From positions 310,001-374,000 of the forward strand of contig NZ_JAFMOF010000003.1 in assembly GCF_017349075.1 (NCBI RefSeq): a stretch of DNA of 64,000 bases, read 5' to 3'. The notes below the pieces were generated by a model. It did no database searches and had not been told where the DNA came from. It saw only the letters and a program-made list of their open reading frames with translations. Below, piece by piece: positions 44,604 to 53,518 of the stretch (positions are counted from its first letter, which is position 1; every line of letters starts with the position of its first letter). Origin of the DNA: Streptomyces triculaminicus. GTDB lineage: Bacteria > Actinomycetota > Actinomycetes > Streptomycetales > Streptomycetaceae. The translations under genes and the position numbers were made by a program.

Positions 44604-45608
44604 GTGAACGATTGGCGCATCTATCGGGGAGCCGGCCTGCCGCACGACGGAATCCGGCGGCTGCCGCCGCCCCCGCCCTGGCGGGACTTCGCCTCCGCCG
44701 GACCCGACACCGGCTCCGGCAGCGACCCCAGCGCCGCCCGCCGGCTCGGGGTGCTGCGCCGCCTGGTGGAGAACCACCACCCCCGCCCCGAAGAGGTGGA
44801 GGCCGTCAACGCCGCGCTCTACCTGCGCCGTCCGCTCCTGGTCACCGGCACCCCCGGAACGGGCAAGTCCACTCTCGCCCACGCCGTCGCCCACGAACTG
44901 GGCCTGGGCCGCGTGCTGCGCTGGCCCATCGTCAGCCGCAGCACCCTGCGCGACGGCCTCTACCACTACGACGCCATAGCCCGCCTGCAGGACGTCCAGC
45001 TCGAGCGCGCGGGCGGCGACGGCGACGCGCGGCGCTCCATCGGCTCGTACGTCCGCCTCGGCCCGCTCGGCACCGCCCTGCTGCCCGTGGCCCGGCCGCG
45101 GGTCCTGCTGATCGACGAGCTGGACAAGGGCGACCTCGACCTGCCCAACGACCTCCTCAACGCCCTGGAGGAAGGGGAGTTCCGGCTCCCCGAGCTGGAG
45201 CGGATCGCCGACCGCGAACCCGAGGTCGAGGTCCTCACCGACGACAGCGAACGGGCCGTCGTCCACGGCGGCCGGGTGCGCTGCACCATGTTCCCGCTGA
45301 TCGTCCTCACCTCCAACGGCGAGCGCGACTTCCCCGCCGCGCTGCTGCGCCGCTGCATCCAGCTCGACCTCGAGCCACCGCGCGAGGAGCAGGTGACGGC
45401 CATGGTCAGAGCCCACCTCGGCGACGACGCGGTGGCCTCCGGCGACGCCCTCATCCAGCGCTTCCTCGAGCGGGAGCCCGGCGAGGTGATCGCCGCCGAC
45501 CAGCTGCTCAACGCCCTCTTCCTCACCCAGCACGCGCCCCGCGCCGAACGCGTCACCCGCGAGCGGCTCGCGAACATGCTCATGCAGCCCCTGGACCGTC
45601 CGAGGTGA
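44604..45608 (+). CDS. MoxR-type AAA+ ATPase of the vWA-MoxR-VMAP system
   Basis: The 334-residue ATPase has Walker A GTPGTGKST (residues 82-90), Walker B VLLIDELDKGD (167-177), sensor 1 IVLTSNGERDFP and the arginine-finger region ALLRRCIQLDLEPP. I chose the GTG at 44604, preceded by GAGGAG six bases upstream; in-frame starts up to 44499 exist but lack a site. MoxR ATPases are chaperones that load or switch vWA proteins. The vWA gene follows after six bases. Confidence 0.88.
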   Translation: MNDWRIYRGAGLPHDGIRRLPPPPPWRDFASAGPDTGSGSDPSAARRLGVLRRLVENHHPRPEEVEAVNAALYLRRPLLVTGTPGTGKSTLAHAVAHELGLGRVLRWPIVSRSTLRDGLYHYDAIARLQDVQLERAGGDGDARRSIGSYVRLGPLGTALLPVARPRVLLIDELDKGDLDLPNDLLNALEEGEFRLPELERIADREPEVEVLTDDSERAVVHGGRVRCTMFPLIVLTSNGERDFPAALLRRCIQLDLEPPREEQVTAMVRAHLGDDAVASGDALIQRFLEREPGEVIAADQLLNALFLTQHAPRAERVTRERLANMLMQPLDRPR

Positions 45609-45614
45609 TGAGAG

Positions 45615-48600
45615 ATGACGGCGCCCCCCGACCATCGGCTGGGGCAGTTGGTCGCCCGGCTGCGGTCCGCGCGGTGGGACCTCACCGCGCGGGAGCTCGC
45701 GGACGCCGTGTGGCTGGCCCAGTGGGTCACCCCGGACGCGGCCCCGGCGACGGACGGGGAGCGCCCGGCGGGTGAGGCGCCCCTGACCGCCGGCCGCCCG
45801 GCCGGCCGCCCCGGCGGGGCGGGCCGCACCGCCCCGCCGGACGCCCGGCGCGGGCCCGGCGGGCGGGAGGACCGTACGGCCCCGGGCCGCACCGAGCGTC
45901 CGGTGGGGCGGTCCGGCCCGGTGTCCCTCTACGCCCACGGCGCGGGCCCGGGGACCGACCCCGGCGAGGCCCGGGGCGAGACCTTCCCGATCCGCATCCC
46001 GATGGCCGCGTCCCTGCCCGGCCTGCTCGGCCTCCAGCGTGCCCTGCGGCCCCTGCGCGGCTACCGCGTCCCCGGCGCCCGCCCCCCGGGCCCGCTCGAC
46101 GAGGACGCCACCGCCGAGACCGGCGCCTCCTCCGGCGTCCTGGACCCCGTCTACCGCTCGGGCGAACACCGGGCCGCCACCATGCAGCTGCTGATGGACG
46201 CCTCCGCCTCGATGGCCGTCTGGGAGCGCATGCTGGAGGAACTGCGCCAGACCTGCGCCCAGCTCGGCGTCTTCCGGGACGTCCAGGTCCGCTATCTGCA
46301 CCGGGGCGCCGACGGCGACCCCCTGATCGGCACCACCGCCCAGCCCGGCGCCGCCGGCCGGCCGCACCCGCGCGCCGCCCAGCAGTTCCGCGACCCCACC
46401 GGGCGCAGCCTCACCCTGGTCGTCAGCGACTGCGTGGGCCGGCTGTGGCAGGAAGGCCAAGCCCAGCGCCTCCTCCACGACTGGGCCCGCACCGCGCCGC
46501 TCGCCGTCGTCCAGCCCCTGCCGCCCCGGCTGTGGCCGCGCACCGCCCTGCCCGCCGAGCCCGGAACGCTCACCCGCGACCCGCCACGGGCGGCAGGCCG
46601 CACTTCGAACCCGACGGCTACGGCCCCCGCCCCGCCGCCGCCCTGCCCGTCCCCGTCCTGCCCCCACCCGCGACGCCCTGGGCACCTGGGCCCGGCTGCT
46701 GTCCGGCCCCGGCCGGCAGAGCGTGCGCGGCGCCGCCGCCTGGCTGCGGCCGGACCAGCCGCCCCACGACGTGCCGGCGCCCGGCCCCGGCCAGGACGCC
46801 GCGCCCGACGCCGGCGAACTGCTGCGCACCTTCCGCGCCGGCGCCTCCCCGGGCGCCCTGCGCCTGGCCGTGCACCTGGCCGCCGTACCGCTGACGCTGC
46901 CGGTCATGCAGGTCGTCCAGCGCGATGCTGCCCGACACCGGCCCCATGGAGCTGGCCGAGGTGCTGCTCAGCGGGCTGCTGTGGCGGCTGCCCGGACCCG
47001 GCCCGGACCCCGCCGCCGGACACCGCTACGAATTCGCCGACGGCGTACGGGAGATGCTGCTGCAGTCCCTCGACCGCAGCGCCGCCGCCCTCGTCCTCAA
47101 GCACTGCTCGGACTACGTCGAGCGCCACTTCGGCAAGGGCGCCCGCAACTTCTCCGCCCTCGCCGCCGCCCAGCTCTCCGGCCGCCCCCTCCCGGACGAC
47201 GACACCCGCCCCGCCGGCCCCCGCCCGCCGACGCCCCGGCCGAACCGGAGCTCTTCGCCGAGGTGCCCGCCCGCGTGGTCCGCTGGTACCAGCCGTCCGC
47301 CGTGGGCAGCGGGCCCGTCGCCGAGGCCGAACGGCTGCTGCGCCTGTGGCACGTCAGGCCGACCCCACCCTGCTCCACGAGGCCCGCGAACGCGCCGCAC
47401 CTGCCGCGGCCATCCCCTGCCCCCTCGCTTCCGAGGGCCCCACCGGCCCCGCCGCCGCCGAGGGTACGGGCCCGGCTCGTCCTCGGCCGGGTCCTGCGCG
47501 CCTGGCCGGCACCGAGTCCGTACGCCATGACCCCATCCAGCGGCACACGATGCTGACGGAGGCCGTCGCCCTGCTCACCGAGGCCCACGACCACACCGGC
47601 CCCACGGGCGAACACCGCACGGAGGCCGCCCTCGAGCTCGCCGCCACCCAGCACACCGCCTGGCTGGCCGACGGCGACCACGAACGCCTCCTCGCCGCCG
47701 AACGGACCCTGCGCGCCCTGCCCGCCGGCACCCCCGAACGCCACCTGCGCCTGGGCCGGGTGCTGCTGGACCTCGCCCGGGCCGGCCACGACACGGCCGC
47801 ACGCGCCGCCGAGGCCGCATCCGAACTCCACGAGGGCCACGCCCTGCTCGAGGCCGACGACGCCCCCGGCATCCGGCGCTGCGCCGCCCTGCTGGACCTC
47901 GCCCGGGCCCTGCGGCTGTCCGGCGCGCCCGCCGCCGGCACGCTCGCCGTCCTCGAACGCGCCGCCGGCCGGGCCGTCGACGACGTCCAGCGGCTGAGCT
48001 GCCGCACCGAACAGGCCCGCGCCCACGCGGACGCCCGGTCCTGGCCGGAGGCCGACGACGCCTACGCCGCCGCCGTCGCCCTCACCGGACGGCACAGCCC
48101 CCGCCGGTGCGAACTCCTCGCCGAATGGGGCGAGTCGCTGCTCGCCCGGGCCGAGACGGCCGGCGAGGGCGGCTCCGTGGAGATCGTCGGCCGCGCCGAG
48201 GCGGTGCTGCGGGAGGCCTTCGCGGTCAGCCCCGGCCGCTCCCCGCTGCGCGCGCGGACCCAGCTGATGCTGGGCCGCGCCCTGGTACTGCGGTTCGGCC
48301 GGCAGGGCTTTCTGCCCGACCTCTACGAAAGCTGCCACCTGCTGGAACAGGCGGTCCGCCAGGCCCCCGACGGCCTCACCCGCGCCGAGGCCTGGCTGGC
48401 GCTGGGCACCGCCCGGCTGACGCTCGCCGAACACTCCGCCACCATGCCGGTGGCCGACGCGGCCTCCGCCTTCGAGACCGCCGCCAAGGAGGCCCGGCGC
48501 CGGTCCGCCGACGACGAGCCGGGCTCGGTGACCGCCGCCCGCGCCCTGCACCGCCACGGCGTGGCCCTGGAACGCATGGGCATGCCGGGGGCCGCACTGG

Positions 48601-48716
48601 CCGCCTACCGCGACGCGCGGCGCGAATGGCTCGCTCTCACCGGCCGGCTGGCCGAGGTGCCCTGGCCCGAGGTCCAGGCCACCCGCGAGAGCGTGGCACG
48701 CCTCGGCGGCCCATGA
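45615..48716 (+). CDS. SAV_2336-type vWA protein with TPR region; several frameshifts
   Basis: The gene encodes the vWA partner of the MoxR ATPase. Residues 1-55 match the SAV_2336 N-terminus (LGQLVARLRSARWDLTAREL); a vWA domain follows, with its metal site in LLMDASASMAVWE (about residue 195). The C-terminal 400 residues form helical TPR-like repeats. Between 46580 and 47365 the reading frame moves five times (near 46583, 46663, 46922, 47212 and 47357); the vWA and TPR parts are in the same frame, so the net change is zero. All segments keep normal codon use and recognisable sequence. The intact protein would be about 1035 residues. Confidence 0.75.
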   Translation: MTAPPDHRLGQLVARLRSARWDLTARELADAVWLAQWVTPDAAPATDGERPAGEAPLTAGRPAGRPGGAGRTAPPDARRGPGGREDRTAPGRTERPVGRSGPVSLYAHGAGPGTDPGEARGETFPIRIPMAASLPGLLGLQRALRPLRGYRVPGARPPGPLDEDATAETGASSGVLDPVYRSGEHRAATMQLLMDASASMAVWERMLEELRQTCAQLGVFRDVQVRYLHRGADGDPLIGTTAQPGAAGRPHPRAAQQFRDPTGRSLTLVVSDCVGRLWQEGQAQRLLHDWARTAPLAVVQPLPPRLWPRTALPAEPGTLTRDPPRAAGRTSNPTATAPAPPPPCPSPSCPHPRRPGHLGPAAVRPRPAERARRRRLAAAGPAAPRRAGARPRPGRRARRRRTAAHLPRRRLPGRPAPGRAPGRRTADAAGHAGRPARCCPTPAPWSWPRCCSAGCCGGCPDPARTPPPDTATNSPTAYGRCCCSPSTAAPPPSSSSTARTTSSATSARAPATSPPSPPPSSPAAPSRTTTPAPPAPARRRPGRTGALRRGARPRGPLVPAVRRGQRARRRGRTAAAPVARQADPTLLHEARERAAPAAAIPCPLASEGPTGPAAAEGTGPARPRPGPARLAGTESVRHDPIQRHTMLTEAVALLTEAHDHTGPTGEHRTEAALELAATQHTAWLADGDHERLLAAERTLRALPAGTPERHLRLGRVLLDLARAGHDTAARAAEAASELHEGHALLEADDAPGIRRCAALLDLARALRLSGAPAAGTLAVLERAAGRAVDDVQRLSCRTEQARAHADARSWPEADDAYAAAVALTGRHSPRRCELLAEWGESLLARAETAGEGGSVEIVGRAEAVLREAFAVSPGRSPLRARTQLMLGRALVLRFGRQGFLPDLYESCHLLEQAVRQAPDGLTRAEAWLALGTARLTLAEHSATMPVADAASAFETAAKEARRRSADDEPGSVTAARALHRHGVALERMGMPGAALAAYRDARREWLALTGRLAEVPWPEVQATRESVARLGGP

Positions 48717-48816
48717 CCGGAGGTGGCCCTGGCGTGTTTCTGCGCCATGGGCCCCGGGAAGAACCGTGCAGCCGCGGGGGCCGCTCCCGGCGGAGGGCGG
48801 CAGGGAGGAGAAGAAG

Positions 48817-49035
48817 GTGCCTGAGCACGAGAACGCCGCTACGGTCGCGCGGGACGACGTCCCGCGGGTGCCGCCGCTGCCCGACCTCACCGGCCTGGGC
48901 CTGCGGGCCTTGCGCGAGACGACGGACCGGGACGTGGCGGTCGCCGTGGAGCACGCGCTCGCCCGCCCGGCGGAGCTGGCCGAGACCTGGTACTCCGGCG
49001 GCAGCGAGGCGGGCGCGACGGGCGCCGCGCGCTGA
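48817..49035 (+). CDS. FxsA-like small peptide, candidate RiPP precursor
   Basis: The 72-residue product has the PLPDLTGLGLRALRE segment typical of the FxSxx-COOH (FxsA) precursor family, about 70 residues long. It lacks the terminal FxSxx; the end is TWYSGGSEAGATGAAR. The GTG at 48817 has a GGAGGAG six bases upstream. It sits directly before a gene for an aKG-HExxH-type peptide hydroxylase and close to a FxSxx-COOH-system TPR gene, the partners expected for such a precursor. Whether the WYSGG region or another segment is modified is unknown. Confidence 0.7.
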   Translation: MPEHENAATVARDDVPRVPPLPDLTGLGLRALRETTDRDVAVAVEHALARPAELAETWYSGGSEAGATGAAR

Positions 49036-49098
49036 ACCCGCCGCGACGAGCCGGTTTCCGGACAACAAACCCCGGGGCGGCGGAATGAGGTGGCCCGT

Positions 49099-50406
49099 AT
49101 GACCGTCGAACGCCTGCCCCCGGGGCCCTGGCCCGCCTGGCCCGGACCCGGTCCGCCCCGGCGACCACGCCGCGCTGCGCGACGGCGCCCACAGCCTGCG
49201 GCTGGTGCTGCTCAAGTCCCTGCTGACCCGCCTCGAACGCCACCCCGGCGCGGTGCCCCGCCCCGCCCGCGAACGCTTCGAGGAGCACTGGCGGTTACTC
49301 GAGCGCACCGAGGCCCGCGACCGGCGCCCGGTGCGCGACACCCTGGACTACCCCTCCGTCGGCCACTGGCTGGCCCGCACCTGCCGCCCCCGACGGCGAC
49401 GCCCTGGCCGGCGCCCTCGGCCACTTCAGCGCCGTCGTCGCGGCCGCCGCCCTGCGCGCGAGCGGCTCCTTCACCCTGGAGACGGCCACCCCCGGCGGCG
49501 TCCTCGTCCTCCCCGGCGCCGGCCTCGCCGAGACCGGCACCGACACCGTCCGGCTCACCGCCCACGGCCGCACCGCCCGCCTGACCGCCGCCGGCCGCCG
49601 CGCCGGACCCGTACTGCTGCGCGTCCCCGGCCGCGTCTGCGGCGTCGGCCCCGGCTGGCGCGCGCTGAGCGCTCCTCCCCGGCAGCGACGCCCTCGTCGA
49701 CGACCTCGACCCTACCGGGCCCCGCCCGAAGGCGTCAGCCGCGCGGCCCTGCCCCCGCCCCCGCTCCGAGACCGGCCGCGAGCCCTGGGCCCGGCACTGG
49801 CGCGCCGCGCTGGACCTGCTGCGCGCCACCGACGCCGAGCGCGCGGCCGAGGTGACGGCGCTGCTGCGCTGCCTGGTGCCGCTCGCCCGCTCCGGCCCGT
49901 ACGGACGCGCCGTCACCCGAGTGAGCGCCACCTACCGGGTGGCGCCCGGCGCCGTCCTCACCTCGGCCCCCGACACCGCCGAGGACCTCGCCGAGGTCCT
50001 CGTCCACGAGACGCAGCACGGCAAGCTCGCGGTCCTCCACGACCTTCTGCCGCTGCACCGCGCCGCGCCCGAGGCCGTGCACCGCGTGGCCTGGCGCGCC
50101 GACCCCCGGCCGCTCGCCGGGGTGCTCCAGGGCACGTACGCGCACCTGGCCCTGGCCGACCTCTGGGCCCGCGCGGCCGCCGGCCGCACCGGCACGCCGT
50201 CCGCCCGGCGCGAAGCCCGGGCGCGCCGGGATTCCTACCTCCGGCAGGTCGCGCAGGCCCTGCCCATCCTGCTTGAATCGGGAGAACTGACTCCCGCCGG
50301 ACGGGAGTTCACCCAAGGCATGGAGCGGCACCTCGCGGACCTGGGGCGGCTCCGCGACCCGTCCGCGGCGATCGGCGGTACGTCACCAGCTGGTGACGTA
50401 CGGTAA
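49099..50406 (+). CDS. aKG-HExxH-type peptide beta-hydroxylase; several frameshifts
   Basis: The protein belongs to the HExxH peptide-modification family (2-oxoglutarate-dependent). The motif HETQH is encoded at 50005-50019 within EVLVHETQHGKLAVLHDLL, and the downstream AWRADPRPLAGVLQGTYAHLALADLW is a family signature. The N-terminal parts LVLLKSLLTRLERHPG and GSFTLETATPGGVLVLPG lie in different frames: shifts occur near 49150, 49386, 49672, 49711 and 49762. Corrected length is about 435 residues. The family partner in other genomes is a radical SAM enzyme (FxsB); none is encoded in this window. Confidence 0.75.
50378..50401. promoter_or_regulatory. Perfect 24-bp palindrome before the FxsT gene
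   Basis: The 12-base arm GTACGTCACCAG is followed directly by its exact complement. It overlaps the last codons of the hydroxylase gene, ends 67 bases before the FxsT start, and is followed by TAATCT, a possible -10 box. It may be an operator for a promoter in front of FxsT. It could also be a hairpin. Confidence 0.5.
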
Positions 50407-50467
50407 TCTTGCGTCCGTGCCGGCCCCTCGGCCGACGCAGTGCGAAGGAACAGAGGGAGACGTGCGG

Positions 50468-53452
50468 ATGGCCACGCAAGGGCAGGGCAGCGAGCATTTC
50501 GTCGTCGTCTTCGCCGGGTACCACCGGCCCTGGGCCACCTGGATCGGCCACCGGCTGGAGAGCCACGGCCACCGGGTCACCCTGCAGCGCTGGGATCCCC
50601 GGCGGGAGGTCCCCCTGGAGACCGCCCTCGGCGACCTGCTGCTGGCCTCCGGGCGGATACTGCTCGTCCTCAGCGACTGGTTCTTCCAGCTCGGGCCGCG
50701 CCGCGAGGGCGAGTGGAGCGAGGCCCTGCGCGGCGTCGTCGCCGCCAACGCCCAGCGCTTCGCCGCCGTCAACCTCACCAACCGCACGCTGCTGCCCGCC
50801 ACCGCCGTGCTGGAGCCGGTGGACCTGTGGAGCGTCGGCGCCCAGGAGGCCGAACGCCGCCTCCTCAGCCGCCTCGGCCTCCCGGCCTCCGGCCGCCGCC
50901 CCTGCCCGCCACGCCCGGCTCCCGCTTCCCAACGACCCCCGGCCGTCTGGGGCGAAGTACCCCGCCGCAACGTCCGCTTCACCGGCCGCGACGACCTCCT
51001 CAACAGCCTCCAGCAGCACCTCATGGACGCCGAGCAGGGCACCGCCGTCGTCACGCTCCTGGGCATGTCCGGCATCGGCAAGACCCAGATGGCCGCCGAA
51101 TACGCCCACCGCTTCAGCTCCGACTACGACGTCGTCTGGTGGGTGAACTCCGACACCCGCGGCACCCTGCGCGAACGCCTCGGCGAGCTCGCCCCCGAGC
51201 TGGGCCTCGCCAGCGGCTCCGAACCCGGCGAGCGCATCCGCGCCGTGGGGGAGGCGCTGCGCCGCGGCGACCCCTACGGCCGCTGGCTGATCGTCTTCGA
51301 CGGCTGGGACGACATCGACGGCGCCGAGGACCTGCTGCCCGAGGGCCCCGGCCACGTACTGATCACCTCCCGCAACCGCAGCTGGAACGACAGCCGCACC
51401 ACCCTGGTCGAGGTGCCCGGCTTCGACCGCCACGAGAGCACCGGCTACCTGATGCGCCGCGCCCCCCGCATCACCGCCGACCAGGCCGACGAGGTCGCCG
51501 CCGAGCTCGGCGACATCCCCCTCGCCCTCGTCCAGGCCGCCGCCTGGCTGGGCGAGTCCGACATGGACGTCACCGACTACCTGCGCATGGTGCGCGACGG
51601 CGAGCTGTCCGAACTCGCCGACCAGAGCGGCTTCGACGGCGTCCCCCGCTCCTCCCTCACCTCCTGGTCGATACTGATCAACCGGCTCCGCGAGTCCCAG
51701 CCCCACGCCGTGGAGCTGCTCTCCCTGTGCACCTCCTTCGCCCCCGGCCGCATCCCCATCGGCCTGGTCCGCCACCTCGCGGCCGCCGACCTGCCGGAAG
51801 GCCTCGGCTGGCTCGCCACCGACCTGGCCGGCTGGACCCGCGCCCTGGACACCCTCGTCAACTACTCGGTCTTCACCCGCGACACCCGCAGCGCCCTCGC
51901 CGGCGAGGAGCCGGGCCCCGAGCAGGAGTCGGTGCACATGCACCGCATCGTCCACGACATCGTCGGCCGCCTCACCTCCCCCGAGGACCGCAGGCGGCAC
52001 CGCGAGGTCGTCCGCCGGATGCTCGTCGCCGCCGACCCCGGCAACCCCCAGGACTCCCGCCTGTGGCCCCGCTACGCCGAGCTGCTGCCCCACCTCGAGC
52101 CCTCCGGCGCGCTCGGCAGCCGCGACGACCGCGTCCAGGAGACCATCCTCAACCTGCTGCGCTACTGCTTCCGCAGCGGGGAGTTCCGCACCGGCGTCGA
52201 GCTCGCCGACCAGGTGCGCGAGCACTGGTCGGAGCTCTTCCCCCCGGAGCACCCCCGCATGGTCGAGCTCACCACCCAGCAGGGCAACATCCTGCGCGCC
52301 TACGGAGGCTTCCGCGCCGCCTACGAACTCGACCGCGAGCTCCTGGACCGGCTGCGCGCCGCCCCCGCCACCGACCCCACCCACCTGATGACCGCCACCA
52401 GCTGCCTGGCGGCCGACCAGCGCTACCTCGGCCAGTTCTCCGAGGCCCTCCAGGCCCAGCGCGAGGTCCTCGAGACCGCCCTCGAACTCCTCGGCCCCGA
52501 CGACTACCTGACCCTCCTCGCCCAGCACAACCTCGGCGCCGGCCTACGGCTCCTGGGCCGCTACGCCGAGGCGTACGAGGTCGACCTCGAGACCCTGCGC
52601 AAACGCGAGTCCCTGCTGCGCGCCCGTCACGCCACCACCCTGGTCTCCGGCATCGCCTGCGCCCGCGACCTGCGCCTGATGGGCCGCTACCGCGACGCCC
52701 TCGCCCGCCAGGAGCTGGGCATGCGGCTGCACGTCCAGGTCCTCGGCCCCCAGCACCCCCAGACCCTGCGCGCCCGGCACAACCTCGTCCTGTGCGAGCG
52801 CCGCGCCGGCGCCCTCCAGGACGTCGGCGGCGTCATGGCCAGCCTGCTCGACCAGACCGAACAGGTCCACGGCCGCCGCCACTACGCCACCATCTGCCTC
52901 GTCGTCGACTACGGCAACTACGCCCGCGAACACGGCGACCTCGGCCAGGCCCGCGACCTCATCGCCGAGGGCGAGAACGGCCTCCGCGAACTCCTCGGCC
53001 CCGCCCACCCCATCAGCACCGGCATGCTCTCCAACACCGGCCTCGTCCTCCAGGCCGCCGGCGAACGCGCCGAAGCCCTCACCATGTTCGAAGCCGCCCT
53101 CGCCGGCCTCACCGCCACCCTCGGCCCCGACCACCCCTGGGTGCTGGGCTGCGCCCTCAACGCCGCCGCCGGCCGCAACTTCACCGGCCGCCTCGACAGC
53201 GCCCAGGAACTCAGCCGCGACACCCTCCGCCGCGCCCGCCACGCCCTGGGCGAGGACCACCCCTTCACCCTCTCCTGCGAGGTCGCCCTCGCCATGGACC
53301 TCCGCGCCCTGCGCGAACACGAGGAAGCCGGCAAGGTCGAAGAGGGGGCCCTCCAACGCCTCACCCGCACCCTGGGCGCCCAACACCCCCACACGTTGGC
53401 GGCCAGGCAACGGATGCGGCCCTACTGGGACTTCGAGCCGTACATGGGGTGA
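50468..53452 (+). CDS. TIR-like / NB-ARC / TPR protein of the FxSxx-COOH system
   Basis: The 994-residue protein has an N-terminal TIR-like domain (about residues 8-145: HFVVVFAGYHRPWATWIGHRLE, ILLVLSDWFFQLG), an NB-ARC NTPase domain with P-loop GMSGIGKT (199-206) and Walker B LIVFDGWDD (about 265), a winged-helix region, and a C-terminal array of about nine TPR units with the LGxxHPxTL repeat (about residues 560-980). This is the architecture of the FxSxx-COOH system TPR protein and of STAND-type sensors that oligomerise on activation. I chose ATG at 50468 with GAGGGAG upstream; a GTG two codons earlier is possible. The gene is intact. Confidence 0.88.
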   Translation: MATQGQGSEHFVVVFAGYHRPWATWIGHRLESHGHRVTLQRWDPRREVPLETALGDLLLASGRILLVLSDWFFQLGPRREGEWSEALRGVVAANAQRFAAVNLTNRTLLPATAVLEPVDLWSVGAQEAERRLLSRLGLPASGRRPCPPRPAPASQRPPAVWGEVPRRNVRFTGRDDLLNSLQQHLMDAEQGTAVVTLLGMSGIGKTQMAAEYAHRFSSDYDVVWWVNSDTRGTLRERLGELAPELGLASGSEPGERIRAVGEALRRGDPYGRWLIVFDGWDDIDGAEDLLPEGPGHVLITSRNRSWNDSRTTLVEVPGFDRHESTGYLMRRAPRITADQADEVAAELGDIPLALVQAAAWLGESDMDVTDYLRMVRDGELSELADQSGFDGVPRSSLTSWSILINRLRESQPHAVELLSLCTSFAPGRIPIGLVRHLAAADLPEGLGWLATDLAGWTRALDTLVNYSVFTRDTRSALAGEEPGPEQESVHMHRIVHDIVGRLTSPEDRRRHREVVRRMLVAADPGNPQDSRLWPRYAELLPHLEPSGALGSRDDRVQETILNLLRYCFRSGEFRTGVELADQVREHWSELFPPEHPRMVELTTQQGNILRAYGGFRAAYELDRELLDRLRAAPATDPTHLMTATSCLAADQRYLGQFSEALQAQREVLETALELLGPDDYLTLLAQHNLGAGLRLLGRYAEAYEVDLETLRKRESLLRARHATTLVSGIACARDLRLMGRYRDALARQELGMRLHVQVLGPQHPQTLRARHNLVLCERRAGALQDVGGVMASLLDQTEQVHGRRHYATICLVVDYGNYAREHGDLGQARDLIAEGENGLRELLGPAHPISTGMLSNTGLVLQAAGERAEALTMFEAALAGLTATLGPDHPWVLGCALNAAAGRNFTGRLDSAQELSRDTLRRARHALGEDHPFTLSCEVALAMDLRALREHEEAGKVEEGALQRLTRTLGAQHPHTLAARQRMRPYWDFEPYMG

Positions 53453-53485
53453 GGGGGCGCCGCGCGTCCGCCGACGGCGGCTGGC

Positions 53486-53518
53486 GAAGGCCCGTCCGAG
53501 TGAGTGGGGCGGGCCTTC
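53486..53518 (+). terminator. Hairpin after the FxsT gene
   Basis: A 9-bp stem (GAAGGCCCG) with a 15-base loop starts 34 bases after the stop. It is a moderate terminator candidate for the conflict-system operon. Confidence 0.6.

Noticed and set aside
44457..46907. An 816-codon minus-strand open frame across the MoxR and vWA genes
   Set aside because: It is an antisense artefact of high GC. The plus strand has clear Walker, sensor and vWA motifs.
50309..52528. A 739-codon minus-strand open frame across the FxsT gene
   Set aside because: It is antisense to an intact NB-ARC/TPR gene, with Gly/Ala/Val-rich low complexity and no domain.
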